From Embiotoca jacksoni (lineage: Eukaryota; Chordata; Actinopteri; Embiotocidae), in NCBI GenBank assembly GCA_022577435.1, contig JAKOON010000011.1, positions 5,716,501 to 5,780,500 of the forward strand: a stretch of 64,000 nt of DNA. Reading direction: 5' to 3'. Below the pieces are notes generated by a model. It was not told the DNA's origin. It did not search any database and saw nothing but the letters and a program-made list of their open reading frames with translations. This document shows positions 13,309 through 23,870 of this stretch, piece after piece. A program made the translations under genes and the position numbers. Positions within the stretch are counted from its first letter, which is position 1, and each line of letters begins with the position of its first letter.

Positions 13309-13659
13309 ATGCTTCTGTATTCCCTAAAGGGTCGGTCAGGACTGCTGGTGATGTTTCTCCTTATAAGGATGTCTACTTGTGGAAGGAAGGAGATAGAGGA
13401 GGACGGGAAGGTTTGAGGGAGAAGAGGAAAAGAAAGGGAAGAAGTAGATCGAGGAAAGGAAGGACCTGGTGGGAGACACGGAGGAACGAGAGCACGGAAA
13501 GAAGGGCTGAGGGTATAGGGATGTCAGGAAATCGGAAGCAGGTTAAGATGCAACCTGCAAGTTTTGTAGAAAAGGGAAGCAGGAGAATAGCAAAGAAGAG
13601 AGGCAGAAAAAAGGAGTGAGAAGAAGACACGAGAAAGTATTGTGTCACTGTGTGGACTG

Positions 13660-13740
13660 TGCTGACAGGTCATCATTGTAAATGAGAATTGGTTCTCAAT
13701 TGATTTTACCTGGTTAAATAAAGGTCAAAAAAAAAAAAAA
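13660..13740 (+). mobile_element. Non-LTR retrotransposon 3' tail
   Basis: The string gagaattggttctcaattg, then acctggttaaataaaggtc and an A-tract, is the well-known 3' end shared by fish LINE/SINE insertions. It is on the + strand and only the terminal 80 bp is clear. Upstream 13380-13620 is purine-rich and not recognisable. Confidence 0.6.
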
Positions 13741-14784
13741 GTGTTGGATATGAGAAAGTGTGGAAAAAAGGGAATGTAGCAAAGGAAAGAGAGGACAGGA
13801 GGAAGACAGCGGAGGAAAGTAAGGCAGCGAGATGGGAAAGGAAGAATGGATGAAACCTAGGTGAACTTAGAGAATTGAATTGAGAGAAATTAAAATTGGG
13901 ACACAGGTACCAGTGACCCCATTTACTCAAAACCTGCTGTGTGTGTGTGTGTGCCTTTTAAAAAAGGTGTTTTTGCAATTTGTATTTCAAAAGATTTTCA
14001 ACTGATGTTCATCCCCCATACAAAGTCCATCAATTGACACATTATTGTGATTTTTTTTTCTTTCCTGTAAATTCTTTCCACTCTACGCCTGTTTTCTCTA
14101 AAGTAAGAGGCTTCTATTGATGTTGCTTTGATAGGCAGTGTAATAAGTGTACGGCCGGAATGAACAGATGTAGATCCTGAAGAGTCGGCTGTAGGACTGC
14201 ATCCGTGTGGGCGTGATAACCACTTGCAGTCTAATAGAACTGTATTAGATATCTGCAAATGATAGTAAGATGCTGTGAAAGTTTTGGCTCTTTCTTTCTC
14301 TTCTAAAAGCAACAGAAATATTATAGAGGGAGCTCTACCGAGATACTGCATGTGTGCCCTTTCACTTGGCCCGAGCTAGCGGCACCAATAGCACGCAGTA
14401 GCATAGCAACAGCTGTCAGCAGCAGCAACCCTCTGAACACAGGTGAAGGCAAGGATGCAGAGAGGAGTTTGTCACGATCATAATAGAGTGGCATCAATTG
14501 GCTGATGAGTTCTGTCCCAAAGCATGACAGCAAGGTTTCCTTTTGAGATGTAACGCTCTCACTTTAATGTCTTACTCCACTTCTCCTCAGCATACCTTTA
14601 TAGGTATATGTTTTATATGATTTGTGTCCAAAGTTTGGACTGCGTGATTGTCTTAGCCAGTTTCCTGTTAAGAGCCGATGGAAATGCAAAAGTGTCATAA
14701 TTAAATGTGCTAAGCTTGCATACAGTGAATTGCTTTTATGCCTCCTCTCCAGAAACACCTGTGGCCCGAGACATTATGTTTTCT

Positions 14785-14972
14785 GGTTCTCTGTCCCATT
14801 CTCGTGAAAGCAATATCTCAGGAATTTCTTCAAATTTGGCACAAAAGTTATCTCGGACTAAAGGATGAACTTTTTGGAATTTGTGGGTCAGAGGTTACTG
14901 TGACCTCACAAAACCCTCTTACTCAAGAAATCATGCATTAATTATGACTAAATTTGCCATAAATGTCTAATA
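14785..14972 (+). mobile_element. Dispersed teleost repeat (family C), left part
   Basis: Carries the motifs caatatctcaggaatttctt, caaatttggcacaa, aaggatgaac, gtgacctcacaaaa and aaatgtctaataagat, in the order of a repeat very common in percomorph genomes. Its apparent continuation (cagcataactcaggaacg) resumes at about 15296, beyond a family A element, which suggests it was interrupted by that insertion. Confidence 0.6.
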
Positions 14973-14984
14973 AGATTTAAAAAA

Positions 14985-15265
14985 AAAATCCAGCCGCAAA
15001 CTGTGACGTCACTCACTGGTTTGTGAACCAGATGTCGCCATCTTGCTTGTTTGAAAAGGTTCGCAGCCAGGAAGTGACCATATTTGGAAAAGCTAGGAGA
15101 GAGTGAGGGGTGGATCTGATTTGATCTGTTTGGAAACCCAACGATACTACGTCCCACCCACAGGCCTGTCAGTCAAACAGACGCGCCTCCCAAAACACTT
15201 TTTAAAGCCTATTTTCTAATTAATGATAAGATTATTTTATTATTTTCAAATGGATCGCCAGAAAA
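14985..15265 (-). mobile_element. MITE family A, copy 2, inserted into family C repeat
   Basis: The reverse complement reads ggaggcgcgtctgtttgact, then atcgttgggtttcc, cagatccacccctcactc, ccaaatatggtcacttcctg, and finally gtgacgtcacagtttg. These match copy 3 (19030-19560) motif by motif. It lies between the two halves of the family C repeat. No open frame for a transposase. Confidence 0.65.
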
Positions 15266-15289
15266 GTAATAAGAAGAATAGACTTTATC

Positions 15290-15390
15290 TTGCAACCTTT
15301 CTGGCCTTTATTCAACAGCATAACTCAGGAACGGAAGGGGAGACCATATTTCATATTCATGTTAGATGCTGAATTGGTGACATTAGTCTT
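15290..15390 (+). mobile_element. Dispersed teleost repeat (family C), right part
   Basis: Contains caacagcataactcaggaac and agaccatatttcatattcat, which read as a continuation of the element interrupted at about 14972. Confidence 0.4.
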
Positions 15391-16430
15391 GTGTTCACCT
15401 TGAAACTGTGGTTATTGTGTAGATCTTCTGTGTGCAAAGCGTCCACGTTTTAGACTCTGTAGCTTCTTCGCAGCAGCATTCATATTTTGAAGCATCGTCT
15501 ACTGTCACGGCAGCAACTTTCTGCTCTAGTATAATCAACTTCATTGGCCAATATGCTGATAAGTAACAAGTTAAATCAGTACAAGTAAAGTGTTCTGTTT
15601 TATCTTTTATCTCCATTGTTAACAGTCATTTTACCCTCTATATGTAAATGCTTATTTCAGTTGAGTGCTCCTTCAGAAGTGAGCAATCAGGGATCATGAT
15701 TGGAGGGATCAGTACTGATTCACAGATTTATCTCAGGAGTGATTCAAAGTTAAGAAAAAAAAAGTCAAAATCTACGGGAAATAAAGGGGAAACGGGATGC
15801 AAAAAAAGTACTTTGGTCTTCAAACCGATCCCTTCCTCAGCAAATTCAGCATCTTCGGCTTTCAAACGTGACAAATTACTCCGTTGCTTCTGTTTTCCTT
15901 ACTTCTGCAATTGTATTTTGCCCTTCCTCTTTCTTTCTCCCCCCTCAATATTGTCACACTGCCCTACCTTCATGCCGTCCCTTCTCTCTCCCTTCCCTTT
16001 CCTCGCTCAGCTGCTCCTCCCAGCTGTTTAATCACACATGGCTCATGCCTAAAGAAGAGAGGGAGGGAAGGAGGGAGGGGACAAATGGGAGGAGAGACGG
16101 GGAGTGCAAAAGAAAGAGTGGGTGATAGGCAGAGAAAGACAGAAAATGCGAGCAGTGGGCTGAGTGTGAGGCACATGGCCAGTGAGTGAGGGATCTTTGC
16201 TTCCTCTCAGCGCGAGCTCCTTCTCCCACTGCCTCTGCTTGGATTATTTGCTGAGGAAGGACCTCGTCTGGATACTCCTCCTCCTCCTCCTTCTCCCTCT
16301 CTTCTCGACCTCCCTCCCCTCCTGTGTGTCTTTCTACACCTCTCGCTGAGGGACTGCAGCTCTCTCGTCTTCCCAGATCTCACCTCTTGTTCTCCTTTCA
16401 CCTCCCCTTCTCCCCTGCTTCCCCCCTCAG

Positions 16431-16482
16431 GATGTCGTGTGAGGAGGCTCAGCTCCACAAAGAGAGGCTGCAGGCCTTGGCG
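16431..16482 (+). CDS. palm2: palm2 exon 2 (paralemmin coiled-coil start)
   Basis: The exon is one base (G) followed by ATG at 16432 and 17 codons, MSCEEAQLHKERLQALA, ending in phase 0 at a gtaagt donor (16483). It matches the first coding exon of PALM2, in which a short N-terminal tag is followed by LHKERLQAIA. The sequence before it (about 16380-16430) is a long pyrimidine tract ending in cccccctcag. It can therefore act as a strong acceptor for the exon at 5272-5315, or as the 3' part of a 5' UTR if transcription starts nearby. The frame is open for some distance upstream but has no nearby upstream ATG. Met1 at 16432 is therefore the start in the shorter isoform and an internal Met in the longer one. 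Confidence 0.9.
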
Positions 16483-19029
16483 GTAAGTCAGTTGGTTGTT
16501 TTTGGTTTTTGGTTGCTTTTCTTTTCTTTTTTTCTGATCCACTTGCCTGCCTCTCTGACCTTTGTCTGTTTGTTTTGCTGTCTGTTAGTGACTTAAATAC
16601 ACAGAAATTATGTCTCACCCATGGCTTCATCCTTTTTCAGTCAATCACAGTACAATATCTCACCTAACTGTCTGGCACCTCAGAGTTGCTGCAAACTCTG
16701 CCAGTCTCTCCGTCTCTGCGTCTTTCATTCTCTTTCACTGAAGTCACTTTATTCATTCATGATCCATTTATTTCCATTCAAACACATGCAAAGGGTGGGA
16801 AATATATCCACGTACTTTTTTTTTTTTTTTTTTTTTTTGGGTCTCCTTTTGCTTCGTGCCAAAGTATATTGAACTTTGGCTCATAATGTTGAATGACGTA
16901 AACCACCAGTAGGAGGTCCAACAGTCCCAGTGACCCCTGGACTGAAGCTTAAACATGAAGCTATCAGGTCTGGTGTTGTTTAATTGTACTCGAGCTTTAG
17001 AACATACAAACCAAAGCAGAAGTTGATCTTTTGGCTCCTTTACTAAACTGTAGCAGCCTGGTTATCCCCCTTTTGCTTTTGTGGTGGGTAGCTAAATGCT
17101 AGCCAAGGCTACAACAGCTAAAGCAAACATAAATTATTTGTTGCATGTCATGTTTTTAATAATAAATCTTTCACCGAGGGGATTCGGTGTCAGACAGATT
17201 TTTAGACAATAAATCTTTTTTTTTTTATTGCTTAATGTGTTTGGAGCTCTGCTGCATGACATCATAGCCGCCTACACCCGTTTTTTTAATCATACGAAAC
17301 AAAGTGATATTTGTTGCACCAGTTGTAATGTGCTGTACTCCCTCTCCAGCCTTCTGTCTTGCAGCGCCACCGTGTTTGTCTTGCTGCTCGTGTCAGCTTT
17401 CATCTTCTTCCATGTCTTTTTTTGGGGGAGACCAACTCACGGGGAAGTTGGTGGAAAATCAGGTTTTTGTTTTTTTCTTCTTGTTCTTCTTGGCCAGATG
17501 TCTGAGGTTTTTTAGGTATATGGGCTTTCCAAGGTGAAAGTAGTCTCAGCGGTGGTCTAGAATAGGTTTCGATACTCGCCGTTATGTTCCACGATCAGGG
17601 AGGCATCTGTGGAAGTGTTTGGCTCGGTGCTGATAGGACTTCAGAGGAACAGTTGCACCGGGGTTCACTTGCCTGGGACTAAATTTGGCGCCAGCGAGGA
17701 ACCACAACATACCACACACACTTAAGATGTACAGAGGCACAGAAAATACACACACACACACATGGTCATACACACAAGTGGGGGGAACAGCAGCAGCAGC
17801 AGCAGATGGAGAAACTATTTTGGCCACGTTGAAACATGGCAGCCATACCAGGCAGCATGAACCCAAAGCAGTATGGCACTCCAAGTTCTCAGGGCTTGAA
17901 CAGACAAAAACAAGCATTACTGTTTCATGCATAATTGTTGCGTGTGTATTTGCCAAAACACTACATAGTCATTGATTAATGCGTCCTTAGTTTGGAGTAC
18001 GAGGCCAAGAAAAATTGAGGCTTCCTTTTACAAATGCTGCTGAATAATTTGGTCGTCTGCTATTAATTGAATCTAATCTAATACTATCCATAAACAGCAA
18101 TCCTACAATTACAGTCAGGCGTTGAACATAAGTAAATCATTTGAGCCTCTTTGTCTCCTCCAAACAGCATCTGTCTTGTCCCTTCTCAGTGTGTACCTTC
18201 CATCACAAAGACAATAAGAGCGCTAATAGCTTTCAACCCCTACTGGGCACTTAAATAGAGAGGGGTTACTATTACACTAATAGTAGTAACAACTCTCTGA
18301 GCCAGCTAAGTGACGGAATGAGCCAAGCAGTGCAGGTCAAGTGTAAATATCGAAGCTGGACAAAGCATCTCATCGGGAAGGGGAAGGGTTTTATAGAAGT
18401 TTCTTCTGACTGTCAATCAAGTGTAAGTATCCCTTCATGTAGTGGCAATTTCAGCAAGCCAGAAGCTCTGAAACTTATAATGAATGATGTAGAGAGGCGA
18501 TATCTGTCGGACTGTCTTTCTTGTCTGTCTGAATAAGCATTAGTAAACCCCCTGTAGAGAGGTGCACACACTCTGTCACCGGTCTGCAGCTGACATGCTA
18601 ATGATTTAATCAATAATTGATACTCTAAGATTTCATTGTCTTCGCCATCAGCGTCTGTCCTCATCAATACTTTAGCAGATCTTGAGCCAAATTGGAAGCG
18701 CCCTCTAAAATCAGAGCCAAGTGTCAGACAAGTTTTCTCTCTCTTTCTACACCGGAGATATAAACTGTTCAATCTCACACTGTATTTGATTAACATGTCA
18801 GACGTCAAATTGGAGTTCTTTGCTGAGTTTTATCCATCGAACCGCTTTATCCATCAGACAGCTGTCTTTATAGTGTTCATTTCCCACAGAGACAAGTCTA
18901 CGTTCTGTGAGGCTAATGAATAAAGCATGGGAGTAATGGCTGTGATATTAAGTTGGAGTGAGACAGTGTGGTAAAAATCACACAATTCATTGGTTGTGAC
19001 ATTTAAGTCTTTTTTTTAAGATTGCTTAA

Positions 19030-19560
19030 AACCATAGACTGTATATAGAAATGGACGTGGTCTCCGAGTCTGAAAAGTGAAGCCAGTGCAGATGTATCTT
19101 TAAATGCAGTACCACTGAGGGCCACTAGGGGCTGTCTCTAAAAAAAAAAAAAAAAAAGAAAACTCGACAGACTCCCATTCAAAAAGAATCAACTTTTATC
19201 ATGAAATACAAAATTAATAAATTTCTTCTACAAGCTGTTATGATGTCATTAGCTAAATTCACTCCTTCTGATCAGTGTTCTGGTGGTCTATCTGGAAATA
19301 ATTCCATCATTAATTAGATATTAGGCTTCTAAGAGAGATATAATTGGGGGCGGCGTGTCTGGTTTGATTGACATGTGCAGTCAGTTTCCGGTATAGGTAT
19401 CCTTGGGTCCTCAATCAGATCCATCCCTCACTCCTCCCAAGCTCGTCCAAATATGGTCACTTCTGGCTCCAACAAACCAAGATTGCGATGTCCACAACGC
19501 CAGACTCGAGGCTTCAAAACAGCAGTTCAAAAACACAGTTTCAGTCACAGTGGGTTGCCA
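19030..19560 (+). mobile_element. MITE family A, copy 3 (most complete)
   Basis: The left terminus is accatagactgtatatagaa, then atggacgtggtctccgag, the hallmark start of a very abundant teleost nonautonomous DNA element. Internal motifs are aggggctgtctct, gcggcgtgtctggtttgatt, ccaaatatggtcacttctgg and cgaggcttcaaaacagc. The right terminus, expected as the inverted form of the left, is missing or decayed. It accounts for three overlapping spurious open frames at 19368-19653. Confidence 0.7.
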
Positions 19561-20672
19561 CTTGCTGAAAAGACATCACAAAAATACTTAAATATTTGTG
19601 AAAATGCCCCCAAAGAAAATCTGTTAATCTTCAGGCTTTGGGTTAATTCATGACTGAATATTTTTTTTAATTCTTCCCAGTGTAATATTTATTATGTGTT
19701 CATATTGAACTGTGATGAATGATAATTGCTTTTATATTGATATTATAACTCAGTTTCCACACTTCTGACATTTTGCACACCATACATCATTTGCAGCCAG
19801 ATAGAAAGACCACATTGTATATGTCCGTCATTAATTTTGGAAGAATTCATGCATATTTTCTCTCCTGCTCCACTTTCATTTTTTAAACATTCTAACTCTT
19901 GTTCAAACAAAAACTAAACACAGTGGATACTGTTCTCTTTCAAGTGTTGGCATCCTAAATGGAAAAAAACATCTATTTTTTTTTTTTTTTTTGCTTTGCT
20001 TTCCAGATAACAGCATGCTTTAGGACCTTCATTGTTTGGTACAAAAAAAGTAGCAAGACATTAGGGGGCATTTAATCCAACAGTTAATCAGCTAATTGCC
20101 ACATTTGCCGGCCACACATGAAAACAAAGATTCCCATGGTCTGATAGTGATTAGAGCCAGTCCACTGCCAGCGGCGCAGGTTTCCATGGCTGCTAATTGG
20201 TCAGATTAGGGAACAGTTGTGATGTCATGTTGTTAAATCCAGACCTGCAATTGGGGCATTATTACCATGTAATTATAGCAGTTGGATGGAGCACAGCCTG
20301 GTCAGGGTTCTCTAAAAAGCTGATGTGAGTGTGTGCGTGTGTGTTTTTGTAAATGCATGCGTCTTCACCAAAGCCTTACATGTGGTTTTGAGATCAGCCA
20401 GTGAATGGTGAGCGCTTCATCATTCTAATTAACTGTTGCCCATGTGGGCTGACGACCGCAGAATACATATATACAAATGTGTCTTTGCATGCACTCGTCC
20501 ACTGACTCCTCTGCCGTGTCTGTGTTAACGTAGATGACCTCAGTCCTTTGGACTCTTAGCTGCCCTCTAAAAAACACACATGCTCAAATGCACACAGGCC
20601 CGCATATCATCTGGTGCCAAGTCCCGGGGGAATTAAGATGTGAAGCATGAGGAGTGAGATGATGATGATGGT

Positions 20673-20673
<1 letters not shown>

Positions 20674-20731
<58 letters not shown>
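20674..20731. repeat. (GT)n microsatellite
   Basis: About 29 GT units preceded by (GAT)n. It forms the end of a 186-codon minus-strand open frame that is otherwise unrecognised. Confidence 0.96.
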
Positions 20732-20732
<1 letters not shown>

Positions 20733-23444
20733 GGGTAAAGAGAGAGAATAAAGAACGACAACTGTTGGCACCGGGAGCAAGACAAAGGTATATGTGTGCA
20801 CTTCAAAATGCTTGTTGTCTCCCCTGAGTATTATCAACAATCCCGCAGGCAGGACTAATGTGCTGTTATGAATTATTGTACTTGGTGGATTCAACCACAA
20901 ATTGATCTCTTTCGATGAGGTCTGGGAAGTGATCTGTGTACGTCTGGCCTGTTCTGGAAGTTGGACAATGTTCTGGATCCACTTAGTGAGGTTTAACAGA
21001 GGGAAGTGAGCGGGGCTGGGTGAAGGTGAGGGGGCGGTGGTGAAGGTGAGGGGGGTGGTGGTGCTCCAGCCAGACCTTGGCATGTGGCGAGATTTGTGAT
21101 TGTGGCATGCAATGCAGGGGTCGTGGTAATAGGCTGCTAAGTGGGGGACTGGGCTGTCTGCAGGCATTTGTTTGTGCAGTTTACTTACTTGTAGACTGAA
21201 ACCTTGAAAACAATTTTGAAAGTATTGACTGATGGCTTCAAAATGAAGTCAAGTTTTTATTTCTTGTCACTGGGTTTCTTATAATAACTTTAAGGTGAAG
21301 TAAGGTGAAGCTCCAAGTTCTGCATATACAATGGAAACATTTCAAAAATAGACACATAGAGTTAACTCATATCTACATTTATTTGAAGCATCTACAGCAT
21401 ACAGAGAGGAAATTATTCTGTTGCAAGTAAATCAACCTTTTCAGGAAGCTCTTTTGTCCAAATCTGTAATATTTATTTTACAAAATCACACATATTCCTT
21501 GTGTTTCATTCATAATCTCTATTTGAGGTGAGATTCAATACAGTTTTTTATCACATATCTTTTGTTTCATAGTGAAAAATGGCTGTCAGATTTTCCCCAG
21601 CTGTTGAGTAAATAGTGAACTGTACACACAGATGTCACACAAACACTTTCGTTTCAGTGTATGTTAACGTCTGTTTTCCCGCTTATAATTGCTCAGTCGC
21701 ATTCCTGGATTATTGTCAGGTTGGAAATATTTGGCAGAGCGGGTGTTGCCCACTCACAACTGAGTAGACTGGATCCCGGACAGTGGATGGTCGGTTCGAG
21801 AGGACGCCTGGTTTCTGGACTTTAGCAGTTTATTGGGGGGAGGGGAGTTGGCTCAGGGCAAAGTCATTTTTGAAAAGGAAGAGGGGGTGTGGTTTGTTGG
21901 CCAGCGGGGGGTCTGGGGCACGGTAGGCATTACAGGCCGTCTAAAATTAGCAGCAGCTGTCTTGGACCTGCTGGACATTCTGGTATGTTTGTGTGCGTCT
22001 GTGTGTACATGCCTGCGAGCGGAGTCGGGGTTCGCAGAGACTCGAGACTTGAGAGGTCGGAATGCAGCTCGAGTGGACGCTGCTGCTTTGGAGAGGATTT
22101 TTATGACAGGTTTAATGGAAAAATAAACAATGCGGGGTGACAGGATGGAGACACAGTGTAGACGGCAGACAGGTTGACAGATTGACGTGCATTAAAGATC
22201 ATTTTAGCAGCTACAGACACTGATATTAGTCTTGTAACTCTACTAATAACAACTTTTACTGAGAGCAGTAGCATTGCTTTTTGACTCATTAAAAACAAAA
22301 AGGAACCGTGTTGTTTGCGTGTATGTATGTGTGTGTACTTGTGAGTTTAATAGTATGCGTTGGGTCTCTCCTCACATGGGCATGATGAGTATAGTCACCA
22401 CCTGCTGCCATCACATGACAACGGCATGCGGGACATGTCAGCGATGTGCTAAGTTTGCATTTATTGAAGCCACCATTGGCCAAAGAGTTCCCGGGTTAGC
22501 ATTATGTTAACCCTCGTGCATAGCAGCTCAATTTGGGGTCTGCGGGCCAAGTTTGGCCCTCACCTTCTTTGTTTTGGCCCATCACATTATCTGATAAGCT
22601 CGCACTTGCTCTACTTATTCTTAAGTGCTGTAAACGCCTAACTGTAATCACTATGAACTGTACATTTTGTTCAGCTAAAGAGAAATTACACTGGTCTACG
22701 TCTTCTCTATGAATAATGTCTCTTTCTGCTGCTGATGCTCATGTGCTGTTAGTGCGTCCTACATCACTGACTTTGGGCTGCAGGGATCGAGGCAGTTGCA
22801 AACTAACAGAAAAATTGGCAACACAATAATTTCCAACTGTTAAATTACTATTACACATATCAAAGAGTAGTTTTGATTATTTTGAAATTTAATTTTTGAC
22901 ATTATAGTCACCACTAATTGTAAAGTGGACGTCTTTATCCTGTAGCCTTTGCTACGACACATGATTATTAGTGACATTTTTTGGACTGATTGTGATCGAT
23001 GTCATTGACCGACAAAATCATTTCACTGCTGAATTTATACACTCACAGTGTAGGTCCCGGCTTGTAGTTTATAGAATTATCCAAAGATCTTTCTCACAGA
23101 ATCAAACCCATGACATTTAAAGTACGGGTCCATTTCAGTCTCTGTTCTCTAAGCATTCAGGTATGGCTGCCTGCTGAATGGAAGATGATCTTTGCTGTGA
23201 GATTTCTCTGCTGGGTGTGTTGGCATGTCCAGAATGCGACTCCTCTGATCTGTAGCCCACTTCTCCTCACAAAGTCAACATCAGCAGAACTTTAATTCTA
23301 GCAGTGTTACATCATCGGGGGTTAAAAGTGGTTCTGAGCTCCATAAAACTCTAAATATGTGTATTTTGAAGGAGCTCCTGCACTGATGTTCCCAAATCCA
23401 CGTGCTAAAATAAGGATCTAATTAATACCAACAAACCGTTGCTT

Positions 23445-23870
23445 TCAAGATTCAGAAGACTTTATTGTCTATTACACAAAGATAGAAAGTTGTCTGAAGA
23501 ATATAAAACAAACACCCATGAAAGACTCACATAAAACTAAATTAAAACACAATTCCATTAATAAGTAAGAGCATGTGTGCAGAGCTTCAATAAAAAGCAG
23601 AGCCAGTCTATTTTGCCTCGTTTAAAATGGATATTGCAGCGGCACTGAAGAAGTTTTTGTCAGGTCTGATTTTGGCCAGAGGTGCTCTGTCTGATGAAAG
23701 TATAGCTGAAAAAGTGTTGAAGGGGGTGTGAAGGGTCCTCAGTGATGGAGTCTGTAAAGGTCTGAGAGTTGGATTTGAGTGGTGCCGGTGATTTTGGTTG
23801 CATGCTTGATGATTCTTGGAGGGTTTTTTTTCTTTCTTTTCTCTTTAGGAGGAGGTGTGTTGTACCAGAA
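23445..23870 (-). mobile_element. Possible retroposon fragment
   Basis: The sequence starts ttcaagattcagaagacttt, then attgtctattacacaaag. A similar leader (ttcaagattc...ctttattgtc) is found in dispersed fish retroelements read on the opposite strand. No protein motif is visible, so this is a weak call. Confidence 0.3.

Larger units (their letters stand above)
5316..16430 (+). other. palm2 intron 1 (11.1 kb)
   Basis: Bounded by gtgagt at 5316 and cccccctcag ending at 16430. It holds the CpG-rich block (11560-12510), several microsatellites (10726-11149, 13243-13305), a LINE tail (13660-13740), a nested pair of repeats (14785-15390) and poly(T) runs at 7097-7120 and 7285-7310. The segment 8640-9130 is balanced in base composition with a 144-codon open frame (8699-9133). 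I see no family signature or splice sites in it, so I do not call it a gene. Nothing notable is seen at 5330-7080 or 9180-10150. Confidence 0.7.

Noticed and set aside
13119..13619. 166-codon open frame in intron 1
   Set aside because: Composed of a (TG)n run and purine-rich sequence translated as Arg/Lys/Glu. No family pattern.
19368..19653. Three overlapping open frames of 62-92 codons
   Set aside because: They lie inside a family A MITE, which has no coding capacity.
20607..21167. 186-codon minus-strand open frame, and a 39-codon stop-bounded minus-strand stretch at 20869-20985
   Set aside because: The first ends in a (CA)n Thr-His run. The second reads smoothly but is short, and I found neither convincing splice sites nor a known protein. 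It may be part of a conserved noncoding block.
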